Of a stretch of DNA of 64,000 nt, positions 53,073 through 62,183 are shown one piece after another; positions within the stretch are counted from its first letter, which is position 1; every line of letters begins with the position of its first letter. Both the position numbers and the translations under genes were made by a program. Under the pieces are notes generated by a model that worked only from the letters and a program-made list of their open reading frames with translations, was not told the origin of the DNA and did not search any database. The DNA comes from Candidatus Oscillochloris fontis (GTDB lineage Bacteria > Chloroflexota > Chloroflexia > Chloroflexales > Chloroflexaceae), in NCBI RefSeq assembly GCF_004138135.1, contig NZ_RYFD01000004.1, forward strand, positions 1-64,000, read 5' to 3'.

Positions 53073-54770
53073 ATGAGTGAAGTGATGATTTGGACGATTG
53101 TATTCGTCGTCCTCTCCTTTGGTCTCTATATGTACATTGGCTTCGCCGCCCGCGTGCGTGACACCAAGGGCTTCTATGTTGCCGGTCAGGGTGTGCCAGC
53201 CATCGCCAACGGCGCCGCTACTGCGGCAGACTGGATGAGCGCCGCGTCGTTCATCTCGATGTCGGGTCTGATCTCGACCATGGGTTTCGATGGTGCGGTC
53301 TACCTGCTGGGCTGGACGGGTGGCTACGTGTTGTTGGCCCTCTTGCTGGCTCCTTATCTGCGTAAGTTTAACAAGTACACCGTTCCCGACTTTGTGGGTG
53401 ACCGCTACTACTCCAATGTTGCGCGTGCCGTTGCTGCCGTCTCGGCGGTCTTCATCTCGATGACCTACGTGGCCGGTCAGATGCGTGGCGTGGGCGTGGT
53501 CTTCAGCCGCTTCCTCGGTCTCGACATCAACACAGGTGTGGTTGTCGGTATGATCATCGTGGCCTTCTTCGCCGTGCTCGGCGGTATGAAGGGCATCACC
53601 TGGACCCAGGTGGCGCAGTTCTTCGTACTGATCGTCGCCTTCATCATCCCGGCGGTGGCCATCTCGATGAAGCTGACCGGCAACCCCATCCCGCAGTTGG
53701 GCTTGGTCTTCAGCGACATTGTGCCCAAGCTGAACCAGCTCCAAGTTGACCTCGGCTTCAAGGAGTATACCCAGCCCTTCCGCTCGCGCTCGATGATTGA
53801 CGTGATCTGCATTACCTTCTCGCTCATGGCCGGTACTGCTGGTCTGCCCCACGTTATCGTGCGCTTCTACACCGTGCCGAACGTGCGCGCGGCGCGCTAC
53901 TCGGCTGGCTATGCGCTGCTCTTCATCTCCTTGCTCTACCTGACCGCCCCGGCGCTAGCGGTCTTCGCTCGCTACAACCTGATCCAGACCCTGCACAACA
54001 AGCCGCTCACCGAAGTGCGCCAGTTGGATTGGGTCAATAGCTGGGAAAAGACCAAGCTGCTCAAGTTCGATGACAAGAATGCTGATGGGATTGTCGAACT
54101 GAAGCCAGTCGCCAAGGACTCGGAAATCACGATTGACAACGACATCATCGTGCTGGCTACGCCTGAGATTGCGCAACTCGCGCCCTTCGTGATCGGTCTG
54201 GTTGCCGCTGGTGCGTTGGCCGCCGCGCTCTCAACGGCGTCGGGTCTGCTCCTGGTGGTCTCAAGTTCGGTCGCTCACGATATCTACTACCGCCTCATCA
54301 ACCCCAAGGCGAGCGAGGCCCAGCAGTTGCTGGTCGGTCGTATCGTCATCTTCATCGCGGTAGTCGCGGCAGGCTACTTCGGTATCAACCCGCCCGGCTT
54401 TGTGGCTGAGGTGGTGGCCTTCGCCTTCGGTCTGGCCGCTGCGAGCTTCTTCCCGATCATTCTGCTCGGGATCTTCGACAAGCGCACCAACAGCCAGGGT
54501 GCCATCGCGGGTATGTTGACGGGTATGATCTTCACTGCCGGGATGATCATTATGATGCGCTCGGTGCAACTGCTCGGTACGGCCACCCCGATCATGACCG
54601 ACTTCATGGGCATCTCGGCTCAGGGTGTGGGTGTGGTTGGCCTGATCCTCAACCTCGTAGTGACGCTGGTGGTCTCGCGGGTCACCCCGCCCCCGCCCGC
54701 TCACATCCAGGAGATGGTCGAGAGCGTGCGCGTGCCTCGTGGTGCGGGTTCGGCTTCGGCTGCTCACTAA
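53073..54770 (+). CDS. VC_2705/ActP-type sodium:solute (organic acid) symporter
   Basis: 565 residues, about 13 membrane helices of the SSS/LeuT-like fold. Motifs include AATAADWMSAASFISMSGLIS and GTAGLPHVIVRFYTVPN. A hydrophilic insertion (about residues 315-365) with an EF-hand-like DDKNADGIVEL is typical of the VC_2705 subgroup. It probably imports acetate or another short-chain acid with Na+ in the cytoplasmic membrane, useful for photoheterotrophic growth (inference). A GGAG box precedes the start. Confidence 0.9.
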   Translation: MSEVMIWTIVFVVLSFGLYMYIGFAARVRDTKGFYVAGQGVPAIANGAATAADWMSAASFISMSGLISTMGFDGAVYLLGWTGGYVLLALLLAPYLRKFNKYTVPDFVGDRYYSNVARAVAAVSAVFISMTYVAGQMRGVGVVFSRFLGLDINTGVVVGMIIVAFFAVLGGMKGITWTQVAQFFVLIVAFIIPAVAISMKLTGNPIPQLGLVFSDIVPKLNQLQVDLGFKEYTQPFRSRSMIDVICITFSLMAGTAGLPHVIVRFYTVPNVRAARYSAGYALLFISLLYLTAPALAVFARYNLIQTLHNKPLTEVRQLDWVNSWEKTKLLKFDDKNADGIVELKPVAKDSEITIDNDIIVLATPEIAQLAPFVIGLVAAGALAAALSTASGLLLVVSSSVAHDIYYRLINPKASEAQQLLVGRIVIFIAVVAAGYFGINPPGFVAEVVAFAFGLAAASFFPIILLGIFDKRTNSQGAIAGMLTGMIFTAGMIIMMRSVQLLGTATPIMTDFMGISAQGVGVVGLILNLVVTLVVSRVTPPPPAHIQEMVESVRVPRGAGSASAAH

Positions 54771-56576
54771 TCATCTGGCCCTCACCCCCCTGCCCCCCTC
54801 TCCCGCTTGCGGGAGAGGGGGGTTCGCTTTCACCACCATTCGCCCCTGCTCCTTAGCCCACGCCAGCGCCTCACCCTGTTGCTCGGCATCGGCTCCCTCC
54901 AGCGCAATCCCCGCGCCTCCGGCGACTCGCCACGCTCCTAACGGTAACACCTCCCCCGCCACGGCCACGTAGCGCCACAGCACCTCGGCCACACCTGCGT
55001 ATGCCTCCGGCTCCACCTGCGCGACCCACGGCAGCACCAGCCAGAGCCGCAGCCGCACTTGGGAGTCATTCAGGTAGACATTCACGCGATCTAGGTAACT
55101 GGGTTGGTAGGGGAGTGCCCTACGCCAAGCACGCAGCGCTTCAACCCTCGGCAATTCATCCCTGACATGCAGGAAGAGATCAACCACACTACTCGGATTG
55201 GCTTGCATCAATGTATGCAGATCAGGTGTACACGAGTCGAGATCTTCAATGTTGAGATGCTGGACGATCTGGAACGTGCCTGCGGGCTGTGTGGCGCGCA
55301 CCGGCGGCATACCCTCGCGGCCATCCGGGGGATACCCCGCCTCCGCCTTCAACTCGCGCCGCAAGTGGCGCAACTCGACATAACTCAGGCCGGACGTGGC
55401 CAGAATCGTGTAGGGCGGGCGCTCCTGAAAGATGAGGCCGTGCTGGGCGGCTTCGCGGCGCAGGCGTGTACCCGGTAGCACCTGGAGCATGAAGGTGTCG
55501 TAGTGGGCTAGCCCGTGGGCTTGCAGGAAGGCGCGGGTCGTGGCCACTCCCGCCGCATCATCGCCGGGGAGACCGAGAATGACATCAAGCAGCACCTCAA
55601 TCCCCGCCGCTCTGAGCCGCTGCACCCCCGTCAGCCAGCGCTCTAAGTCGGTGTGGCGCGTAATGGTGCGCAGCACGACCGGGTTGGCACTCTGCAAGCC
55701 CACCTCAACCACCGCCACGTTGGCGGCTACCAGCGCTGCCACTGCTGCATCATCCAAATACTCGGCGCGCAGTTCGGCATAGAAGGTCTGCTGGCGATCC
55801 GCATTCAGTTCGGCCAGTGCGTACATGAGTGGCCAGAAGATCGGTTGCAGATTGAGGTTGGCCTCGACAAAGTGAACTCGCTTGATGCCCCGCTCGCGAC
55901 CCCATGCGATCTCGGCCAGCACCCGTTCGAGGCTAAAACTGGATTGCTCGTTATGGCGACCGTAGAGGCAGTAGCTACAGGTGTAGGGGCAGAAGCGCGA
56001 GATTTCGATGGGTTGCAGGCTATCCAACGGCAGATCGAGCCAGCCGGTGAGGTAGGGGGAGGGAAGTTGCATGAGGTCAGGGAGGGGCGTATGCGGCGGA
56101 GCGAAGAGCGGGGCCACCCCCGTGATCCGTGCGCGAGCGGCGGGGTCACACCCAGCCACCCACCAAGCCAGAATCTCCACGAAGGTGGCCTCACCTGGCC
56201 CCACCACCGCCAGATCAACCGCCGGGTGGTGCAGAATCCAGGGGTTGTCGGGCTGCACTTCGGGGCCACCCACCACCACCACCACATGCGGCAGGTATTC
56301 TTTGACCCGTTGGGCGATGCTGAGCGAGCGCTCGCTGTTCCAGCTATAGAGCGAGAAGGCCAGCAGATCGGGGGCATGCGCAACAATCGCCGCCACCACC
56401 GCCGCATCCCCGCCATGATCGACGAGAGAGCGGGGGAGAATGTTGAAACGCACGCGCTTCGCCCACCCCTGGGCTTGTGCATAGGCCACGAGGTAGCCGA
56501 TAGCTAAAGGGGTGTTGAGTAGTGGGCTGCTCGGCACCGGCAACTGGGTCAGCAAAACTGAAGGGAATGACTGCAT
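54771..56576 (-). CDS. B12-binding-domain radical SAM protein (DUF4080 type)
   Basis: 601 residues: cobalamin-binding domain (about 1-150, VVVVGGPEVQPDNPWIL), radical SAM core with CPYTCSYCLYG (CxxxCxxC) binding the 4Fe-4S cluster, then a DUF4080-like C-terminal region. The substrate is unknown. The ATG at 56576 (MQSFPSVLLTQLPVPSSP) gives the standard B12-radical SAM N terminus; the longer frame from 56708 is not needed. The last ~15 residues (PPLPQAGEGGRGVR...) are translated from an intergenic-type palindrome, so the true tail may be repeat-derived. Confidence 0.85.
   Translation of the reverse strand: MQSFPSVLLTQLPVPSSPLLNTPLAIGYLVAYAQAQGWAKRVRFNILPRSLVDHGGDAAVVAAIVAHAPDLLAFSLYSWNSERSLSIAQRVKEYLPHVVVVVGGPEVQPDNPWILHHPAVDLAVVGPGEATFVEILAWWVAGCDPAARARITGVAPLFAPPHTPLPDLMQLPSPYLTGWLDLPLDSLQPIEISRFCPYTCSYCLYGRHNEQSSFSLERVLAEIAWGRERGIKRVHFVEANLNLQPIFWPLMYALAELNADRQQTFYAELRAEYLDDAAVAALVAANVAVVEVGLQSANPVVLRTITRHTDLERWLTGVQRLRAAGIEVLLDVILGLPGDDAAGVATTRAFLQAHGLAHYDTFMLQVLPGTRLRREAAQHGLIFQERPPYTILATSGLSYVELRHLRRELKAEAGYPPDGREGMPPVRATQPAGTFQIVQHLNIEDLDSCTPDLHTLMQANPSSVVDLFLHVRDELPRVEALRAWRRALPYQPSYLDRVNVYLNDSQVRLRLWLVLPWVAQVEPEAYAGVAEVLWRYVAVAGEVLPLGAWRVAGGAGIALEGADAEQQGEALAWAKEQGRMVVKANPPLPQAGEGGRGVRAR
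54782..54826. repeat. CTCACCCCCCTGCCCCCCTC / CGGGAGAGGGGGG repeat
   Basis: A common bacterial intergenic repeat type with hairpin CCCCCCTCTCCCGC-TT-GCGGGAGAGGGGGG. It forms both the 3' end of the radical SAM gene and a likely terminator for the convergent symporter gene. Confidence 0.75.
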
Positions 56577-56690
56577 AGGTGGCTCAACGCCCCCGCCTCC
56601 CCCGCGCCTGCCCGTCTTTACTTTCTCAAAACTTCTGGGTTGGGGGAGTATAGGCGAGGATGGGGATTCTGTCAAATCAAAAAAATCTAT

Positions 56691-56719
56691 TTGACATCTT
56701 TTGCCCATCCTGCTATACT
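56691..56719 (+). promoter_or_regulatory. consensus sigma-70 promoter of the lysine operon
   Basis: TTGACA (56691-56696), 17-base spacer, TATACT (56714-56719). It is the strongest promoter match in the window on the plus strand and lies about 45 bases before the leader peptide. Confidence 0.85.
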
Positions 56720-56763
56720 CCGCCCGTCAGCCAACGAGCAAAGTAAGTGAAGACTAAACGGCC

Positions 56764-56826
56764 ATGCCCATTGCCATCTCGAAGCAGGTTAAGCGCGTGA
56801 AGAAGCCAGCCCACCGGTCTGGTTAG
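56764..56826 (+). CDS. lysine-rich leader peptide of the lysine operon
   Basis: A 20-codon open frame (ATG 56764, TAG 56824-56826) encoding MPIAISKQVKRVKKPAHRSG. Four of 20 codons are AAG Lys (at 56782, 56791, 56800 and 56803, the last two adjacent), followed by six codons to the stop. The codons for Arg-Ser-Gly-stop overlap the 5' arm of the antiterminator (56816-56823). The ribosome site is weak (GTGAAG region about 12 bases upstream). Its composition and position fit a ribosome-stalling attenuator peptide that senses lysyl-tRNA. Confidence 0.65.
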   Translation: MPIAISKQVKRVKKPAHRSG

Positions 56827-56891
56827 CGTTGCTTGCACGAGGTATCGAGTGTAGGCCCGGCTCACCAGACTAGGGGTGAGGCGGGTCTTTT
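56816..56891 (+). promoter_or_regulatory. transcription attenuator (terminator/antiterminator) of the lysine operon
   Basis: Terminator: CCCGGCTCACC (56856-56866) pairs with GGTGAGGCGGG (56875-56885), ten of eleven pairs, followed by TCTTTT. Antiterminator: GGTCTGGT (56816-56823) pairs with ACCAGACT (56864-56871), which overlaps the terminator stem and loop, so the two exclude each other. With Lys scarce, a ribosome stalled at the Lys codons leaves GGTCTGGT free; with Lys plentiful, it covers that arm at the stop codon and the terminator forms. Confidence 0.65.
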
Positions 56892-57024
56892 GCGTTATAC
56901 CGCGAATGTTGGGAGTTCGTTATGAAGCAGTGTCGCTTTATGCCAATGACGGTCGTCTATACGCCACGCCGTTGCCGCCCCGAGCTGTTCGGCTCGTGTC
57001 AAGTCAGACAGGAGTTGCTAGGCC

Positions 57025-58152
57025 ATGTCGTTCCCTGATCAGTTCTACTTCGTTGAAACCACCCTCCGTGAGGGTGAGCAGTTCGCCGGGGCACGTTTTA
57101 CGAGTGAGCAACGTGTTGCCATTGCCGATGCGGTTGATGCCTTCGGCGTGGAGTATATCGAACTCACCTCGCCCGCTGCCTCACCCCAGAGCGCCCGCGA
57201 CCTCGCCATGATTGCCCGCCGGGGACTCAAGGCGCGCATCCTGACCCACATCCGCTGCCACATGGACGATGCTCGCCTCGCGGTCGAGTCGGGGGTCAAT
57301 GGGGCCAATCTGCTCTTTGCGACCTCTGAGCAGTTGCGCCAGGTGAGCCACGGTCGGACCCTCGATGAGATTATCGAGCGCGCCGTTGAGGTCATCGCCT
57401 ACCTCAAGAGCCACGGCCTTGAAGTGCGCTTCTCCTGCGAAGATAGCTTCCGTACCCCCCTCCCCGATCTCATTCGCGTCTACAAAGCCATTGACAGCCT
57501 GGGCGTTAAGCGCATCGGACTCGCCGATACCGTCGGCGTTGCTTCGCCACGCGAAGTCTATAACGTGCTTTCCGCCATCCGCGCCGAAGTGAGCTGCGAC
57601 ATCGAGTTCCACGGCCATAATGATAGCGGCTGTGCAATTGCCAACGCCTTCTGCGCATGGGAAGGTGGCGCAACCCATATTGACGTGACGGTGCTGGGTA
57701 TCGGTGAGCGCAACGGTATTGCCTCGCTGGGCGGCATGATCGCCCGCTTGGCGGCGATAGACCCGGCGTTGGTCTCCCGTTATAATGTCGAGATGCTCAA
57801 CGAGATTGACCAGATGGTCGCTGAGATGGTCGGGATAACCATCCCCTTCAATAGCTGCATCACCAGCCCCACTGCCTTTACCCACAAGGCTGGCATGCAC
57901 ACCAAGGCGGTGCTGGCCGATCCGCGCAGCTACGAAATCCTCGATCCGAGTATGTTCGGGCGCACCCGCACCGTGGCGGTGGCGCATCGCTTGGTGGGTT
58001 GGCACGCGATTGCCGAGCGTGCCCGCGAACTGGGCATCTATCTGAGTGAATCCCAGGCGCGCGCCGCTGCCGCCCGTATTAAGGCGCTCGGCGATGAGCA
58101 TGATATTGATGGCACGACGGTTGATGAGTTATTGTACGAATACGCGGAGTAA
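57025..58152 (+). CDS. lysS: homocitrate synthase (alpha-aminoadipate lysine pathway)
   Basis: 375 residues of the DRE-TIM metallolyase family: [12 protein letters not shown] at the N terminus, metal-binding [12 protein letters not shown], and [13 protein letters not shown]. It condenses 2-oxoglutarate and acetyl-CoA to homocitrate. NifV and 2-isopropylmalate synthase are relatives; the context (homoaconitase, homoisocitrate dehydrogenase, LysW/X/Y) decides for lysine synthesis. It lacks the long C-terminal regulatory domain of LeuA. AGGAG lies upstream of the ATG. First enzyme gene of the operon, about 130 bases after the attenuator. Confidence 0.9.
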   Translation: MSFPDQFYFVETTLREGEQFAGARFTSEQRVAIADAVDAFGVEYIELTSPAASPQSARDLAMIARRGLKARILTHIRCHMDDARLAVESGVNGANLLFATSEQLRQVSHGRTLDEIIERAVEVIAYLKSHGLEVRFSCEDSFRTPLPDLIRVYKAIDSLGVKRIGLADTVGVASPREVYNVLSAIRAEVSCDIEFHGHNDSGCAIANAFCAWEGGATHIDVTVLGIGERNGIASLGGMIARLAAIDPALVSRYNVEMLNEIDQMVAEMVGITIPFNSCITSPTAFTHKAGMHTKAVLADPRSYEILDPSMFGRTRTVAVAHRLVGWHAIAERARELGIYLSESQARAAAARIKALGDEHDIDGTTVDELLYEYAE

Positions 58153-58164
58153 ATACAGGTAGTT

Positions 58165-59394
58165 ATGGCACAGACATTGAGCGAGCAGATCCTCTCGCAG
58201 GCGGCAGGGAAGCCGGTGCGCGCAGGTGAGGTGGCCACGGTGGCGGTCGATCTGGTGATGATGCACGATAGCCTTTCGCCCAGCATCATCAAGATCATGG
58301 AGCAGGAGTTGGGCGCTGAGCGGGTCTGGGACCCGGAGCGTGTCGCGGTGGTGGTGGATCACGTCGCTCCGGCGGCCACCGTGCAGACTGCCGAGAAGCA
58401 GAATGAAGTGCGGCGCTGGGTGCAGCGCCAGGGGATTACCCACTTCTATGATGTGGGCCGGGGTATTTCGCACCCGGTGTTGGTGGAAGAGGGTGTCGCG
58501 CAGCCCGGTATGGTGATCGTGGGCAGCGATAGCCACTCGACTGCCTACGGCTGCGTCGGGGCTTTCGGCAGTGGCATGGGGTCAACCGACATTGCCCTGG
58601 CGGCTGCCACCGGGCGCACCTGGTTCCGCGTTCCCGAAACGGTGCTGGTACGCGCCACCGGGCGCTTCCGCCCCGGTGTGAATGCTAAGGATCTGGCGCT
58701 GCGTGCCGCCCGCGAGCTGCGCGCCGATGGGGCTACCTACGCTGCCGTCGAGTGGCACGGCGTCGAGTTCCTTACCGTCATGGAGCGCATGACCCTGGCC
58801 ACGCTCTCGATTGAGGTCGGCGCGAAGGCCGGGTTGGTGCCGCCGGTCGGCATCCCCCAGGTCGCCCCAGAGTGGTTGCGCGTCGAGGAGGGTGCCACCT
58901 ACAGCCGGGTGGTGGAGGTGGATCTCGATACCCTCCAGCCCCAGGTGAGTGCGCCCAGCTTTGTAGACAACGTCAGCGATCTGGGCGATCTGGGCCGCGT
59001 GGCGGTGGATGTGGTCTACTTGGGTACCTGCACCAATGGCCACTACGAGGACATGGCCGCTGCCGCACGCATCCTAGCGGGCAAGCAGGTGGCCCCCGGC
59101 GTGCGCCTGATGGTCGTACCGGCCAGCCGCGATGCCATGCTGCGCGCCACCCAGGATGGCACGCTGGCCACCCTGCTCGCCGCTGGTGCCGCAATTGGTA
59201 CCCCCGGCTGCGGTGCCTGCATCGGTCGCCACATGGGCGTGCTTGGCCCCGGCGAGACCTGCCTCTTCACCGGCAACCGCAACTTCCGTGGCCGTATGGG
59301 CAGCCCTGAGGCCAACATCTACCTGGCTTCGGCAGAAGTTGCCGCCGCGACCGCGCTGGCCGGGTATATCGCCGATCCGCAAGACGTACTGTAG
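58165..59394 (+). CDS. lysT: homoaconitase large subunit
   Basis: 409 residues, aconitase-family large subunit of the IPM-isomerase/homoaconitase type. The 4Fe-4S ligands are in YLGTCTNGHYED and GTPGCGACIGRHMG (Cys-x2-Cys), and VGSDSHSTAYGCVGAFGSGMGS is the substrate-binding motif. It isomerises homocitrate to homoisocitrate with LysU. Placement 12 bases after the homocitrate synthase gene supports the lysine rather than the leucine role. Confidence 0.9.
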   Translation: MAQTLSEQILSQAAGKPVRAGEVATVAVDLVMMHDSLSPSIIKIMEQELGAERVWDPERVAVVVDHVAPAATVQTAEKQNEVRRWVQRQGITHFYDVGRGISHPVLVEEGVAQPGMVIVGSDSHSTAYGCVGAFGSGMGSTDIALAAATGRTWFRVPETVLVRATGRFRPGVNAKDLALRAARELRADGATYAAVEWHGVEFLTVMERMTLATLSIEVGAKAGLVPPVGIPQVAPEWLRVEEGATYSRVVEVDLDTLQPQVSAPSFVDNVSDLGDLGRVAVDVVYLGTCTNGHYEDMAAAARILAGKQVAPGVRLMVVPASRDAMLRATQDGTLATLLAAGAAIGTPGCGACIGRHMGVLGPGETCLFTGNRNFRGRMGSPEANIYLASAEVAAATALAGYIADPQDVL

Positions 59395-59418
59395 CACTAA
59401 TCTCCTAGCATCCCGGTT

Positions 59419-59498
59419 TTGACGCAAAGACGCCAAGGCGCAACGTCTTCAATAGAAGTTCCAATCAAAATCTTTGCGTCTTTGCGCCTTTGCGTCAA
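59419..59498. repeat. family C inverted repeat, copy 6, inside the lysine operon
   Basis: TTGACGCAAAGACGCCAAGG arm and right arm ending CGCCTTTGCGTCAA, filling the 156-base gap between lysT and lysU. Confidence 0.85.
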
Positions 59499-59550
59499 GA
59501 AGAGCATACTGTTTACCCCAAAAGTGAGCAGATACTTGGAGGCACCCATT

Positions 59551-60051
59551 ATGGCCCGTGTCTGGATCTTCGGCCAGGACATCAACACCGACCAGATCGT
59601 CCCTGGCCGTTACGCGCCGATCATGCTCAAGAATGAGGATGATCTGCGCCTCTACCCGTTTGTCGAACATCGCCCCGAATTTGCCTCGACGGTGCGCTCC
59701 GGTGACATCATTGTGGCCGGGAACAACTTCGGCTGTGGCAGTTCGCGTGAATATGCCCCGCTGGCGCTCAAGATGGTCGGGGTGGGCGCGATCATCGCGC
59801 CACTCTTTGCGCGCATCTTCTTTCGCAACGCGCTCAACCTGGGTATCCCCTGTTTCACCGCCGATCTGACCGGCCAGCTTGCCGATGGTGAGCAGGTTGA
59901 TCTGAATCTGGAAGCGGGCCGTATCACCAGCGCCGATGGTCGCGAGTTGGCACTGCCGCCACCGCCCACCTTCCTGCGTGAGGTCTGGTCTGCGGGTGGG
60001 ATCGTGCCCTTCTACCGCCAGCACGGGCGCTTTCCGGGGGAGGCCGCCTAA
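59551..60051 (+). CDS. lysU: homoaconitase small subunit
   Basis: 166 residues, the swivelling subunit of homoaconitase, with GRYAPIM near the N terminus and GNNFGCGSSREYAPLALKMVGVGAIIAPLFARIFFRNA, the family signature. It completes the active site of LysT. The ATG at 59551 has TGGAGG upstream; the frame is open back to 59419 only because it runs through a repeat. Its stop overlaps the next start by one base (TAATG). Confidence 0.92.
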   Translation: MARVWIFGQDINTDQIVPGRYAPIMLKNEDDLRLYPFVEHRPEFASTVRSGDIIVAGNNFGCGSSREYAPLALKMVGVGAIIAPLFARIFFRNALNLGIPCFTADLTGQLADGEQVDLNLEAGRITSADGRELALPPPPTFLREVWSAGGIVPFYRQHGRFPGEAA

Positions 60052-61067
60052 TGCGTGTCTGTGTCATCCCCGGCGACGGGATTGGCCCGGAGGTACTCGC
60101 GGCTGCCATCCAGGTGCTGCGGGTTGTTGCTCCCGATGTGGAGGTGAATGAGGCCGACGCAGGTTGGGCCACCTTCCAGCGGGTAGGCGTTGCGCTGCCC
60201 CCCGAAACCCTGGGCGCAGCGCGTGAGGCCGACGCGGTGCTGTTTGGCGCGGTCGCCTCACCTAGCCACAGTGTCCCCGGCTACCGCAGCCCGATTGTGG
60301 CGCTGCGCCGCGAACTCGATCTCTATGCCAACATCCGCCCCACCAGCAACGCGCAACAGCGCACGCCCGATGGGCCAGTGGTGGATCTGGTGGTGGTACG
60401 CGAAAATACCGAGGGCATGTATATTGGCCGCGAGCGGCTGGAGGATGATGGCGATACGGCGATTGCCGAGCGCCAGATTACCCGCCGCGCCAGCACTCGC
60501 ATTGTGCGTGCCGCCTATGATCTCGCCCGCAGCCGGGCAGCGGCAGGGCGAGCTAACCCCACCGTCACCATCGTGCATAAGGCGAATGTGCTGCGCATCA
60601 GCGATGGCCTCTTCCGCACGGTGGCGTTGGAGGTTGCAGCGGGCTACCCCGACATCCGCACCGATGAACTGCTGGTAGATGTGGCGGCTATGCGGCTCGC
60701 CCAGAACCCGGAGCGCTTCGATGTGGTGGTGAGTACCAACCTCTTTGGCGACATCCTCTCGGATGTGGCCTGCATCCACGGGGGTGGCTTGGGGCTGGCC
60801 GCAAGTGCCAATTTAGGCGAAGGCCGGGCGCTCTTCGAGCCGGTGCATGGCGCGGCTCCCGACATTGTCGGCAAGGGCATCGCCAACCCACTGGCCGCGA
60901 TAGAGTGTGTGGCGATGCTTCTTGAGTGGCGCCACCGGGTTGATGCCGCCCAGCGGGTGCGTGCCGCCGCCACGGCGGTGATCGCCCACGGTCCGCGCAC
61001 GCCCGATCTGGGCGGGGACGCCACCACCGCTGCGGTCACTCAGGCGGTGATTGATCGTTTGGGCTAA
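60051..61067 (+). CDS. homoisocitrate dehydrogenase
   Basis: 338 residues of the beta-decarboxylating dehydrogenase family (IPMDH/ICDH/HICDH): VIPGDGIGPEVL at the N terminus, RENTEGMYIGRE, HKANVLRISDGLF and NLFGDILSDVACIHGG at the cation/substrate site. It oxidises homoisocitrate to 2-oxoadipate with NAD(P)+. Sequence alone cannot fully exclude LeuB or isocitrate dehydrogenase; gene order makes the lysine role most likely. Confidence 0.9.
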   Translation: MRVCVIPGDGIGPEVLAAAIQVLRVVAPDVEVNEADAGWATFQRVGVALPPETLGAAREADAVLFGAVASPSHSVPGYRSPIVALRRELDLYANIRPTSNAQQRTPDGPVVDLVVVRENTEGMYIGRERLEDDGDTAIAERQITRRASTRIVRAAYDLARSRAAAGRANPTVTIVHKANVLRISDGLFRTVALEVAAGYPDIRTDELLVDVAAMRLAQNPERFDVVVSTNLFGDILSDVACIHGGGLGLAASANLGEGRALFEPVHGAAPDIVGKGIANPLAAIECVAMLLEWRHRVDAAQRVRAAATAVIAHGPRTPDLGGDATTAAVTQAVIDRLG

Positions 61068-61107
61068 TAAGGTTTACTAACATCATCATTCTTGAAGGAG
61101 ATAGACC

Positions 61108-61275
61108 ATGATCGCGACATGCCCTGAGTGCGCTGCTGAGATCAGCCTGCCCGCCGATACCCTGGAGAGTGAGATCATCTCGTGCCCTGAGTGCGGCGCT
61201 GAACTTGAGGTGATCAGCCTCACCCCGCCGACCCTGGCCTTGGCCCCTGAGGTGGAAGAGGATTGGGGCGAGTAA
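61108..61275 (+). CDS. lysW: LysW amino-group carrier protein
   Basis: 55 residues, too short for many gene callers but unmistakable: two CPEC zinc knuckles (residues 5-8 and 26-29) and an acidic C terminus ending EDWGE. LysW carries alpha-aminoadipate on the gamma-carboxyl of its last Glu, shielding the amino group through the following steps. A strong AAGGAG lies upstream. A hairpin follows before lysX. Confidence 0.95.
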   Translation: MIATCPECAAEISLPADTLESEIISCPECGAELEVISLTPPTLALAPEVEEDWGE

Positions 61276-61286
61276 CGTGGCTCGGC

Positions 61287-61312
61287 TGCCGCCGCGTGAT
61301 GGCGCGGCGGCA
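61287..61312 (+). promoter_or_regulatory. GC hairpin between lysW and lysX
   Basis: TGCCGCCGCG pairs with CGCGGCGGCA around a 6-base loop. With no T-run it is probably an mRNA stability or processing element, which would let the carrier LysW be made in excess of the enzymes. Confidence 0.5.
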
Positions 61313-61331
61313 CCTCTAGAGGAGCATAAAC

Positions 61332-62174
61332 ATGCGTATTGCTGTTCTGGCCTCGCGCGTGCGCGCCGAGGAGAAGTTGATCTTTGCTGAACTGGAACGT
61401 CGCGGCCTTGATTATGTGAAAATCGATGATCGTGAAGAGATCTTCGATCTGCACCAGCGCGAGTATCCGTTTGATGTGGTGTTGGAGCGCTGTATTCAAC
61501 ACAGCCGCGCCCTCTACATGCTCAAGATTTTCAACGATGCTGGAGTCCCGACGGTCAATACCTACCATGTCGCCAGCACCTGTGGCGACAAATTCCTGAC
61601 CACCCAGGCGCTGGTGCATGCCGGGGTACCCACGCCGCGCAACCTGCTCGCCTTCACCCCGGAGAGCGCCCTGGAGGGCATTGAGCAGATGGGCTACCCG
61701 GTCGTGCTCAAGCCCGTGGTCGGTTCCTGGGGGCGCATGGTCAGCAAGATCAACGACCGTGATGCCGCCGAGGCTATTCTGGAGCATCGTGATGTATTGG
61801 GCAACTACCAGCATTCGATCTTCTACATCCAAGAGTACATCAAGAAGCCCGGTCGTGACATCCGCTCGTTTGTGGTGGGCGACGACTGCATCGGGGCGAT
61901 CTACCGTGCCAGCGAGCACTGGATCACCAACACGGCGCGTGGCGGGCAAGCCTCGAACTGCCCGCTCACCCCGGAGTTGGCCGATCTGAGCGTGCGCGCC
62001 GCCCATGCGGTTGGGGGCGGTGTGGTGGCGGTGGATTTGCTCGAAACAGAGGACGGCCAACTGCTGGTGAACGAGGTCAACTACACGATGGAGTTCCGCA
62101 ACAGCATTGATACCACCGGGGTGGACATTCCGGCGCGGATCATTGACTACACGTTGCGTATCGCACGCGGGTAA
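61332..62174 (+). CDS. lysX: LysX, alpha-aminoadipate--LysW ligase
   Basis: 280 residues, ATP-grasp family (RimK-like). [38 protein letters not shown] and [18 protein letters not shown] are the nucleotide- and metal-binding motifs. It joins the amino group of alpha-aminoadipate to the C-terminal Glu of LysW using ATP. Adjacent lysW supports this over ArgX or RimK. AGAGGAG precedes the start. Confidence 0.93.
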   Translation: MRIAVLASRVRAEEKLIFAELERRGLDYVKIDDREEIFDLHQREYPFDVVLERCIQHSRALYMLKIFNDAGVPTVNTYHVASTCGDKFLTTQALVHAGVPTPRNLLAFTPESALEGIEQMGYPVVLKPVVGSWGRMVSKINDRDAAEAILEHRDVLGNYQHSIFYIQEYIKKPGRDIRSFVVGDDCIGAIYRASEHWITNTARGGQASNCPLTPELADLSVRAAHAVGGGVVAVDLLETEDGQLLVNEVNYTMEFRNSIDTTGVDIPARIIDYTLRIARG

Positions 62175-62183
62175 GATCACGCA

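Noticed and set aside
56730-57024. Lysine riboswitch or T-box in the lysine leader
   Set aside because: I do not see the T-box GGTGGNACCGCG sequence or the L-box core; the Lys-rich frame with paired hairpins explains the leader better.
56876-57211. A 111-codon frame overlapping the start of lysS
   Set aside because: It is out of frame with the homocitrate synthase, has no recognisable domain and begins inside the attenuator terminator.
57025-58152. NifV or LeuA assignment for the synthase
   Set aside because: Neighbours are homoaconitase, homoisocitrate dehydrogenase and LysW/X/Y, and the LeuA regulatory domain is absent.
60051-61067. LeuB (3-isopropylmalate dehydrogenase)
   Set aside because: The family is shared, but the gene sits inside the lysine operon with a one-base overlap to the homoaconitase subunit.
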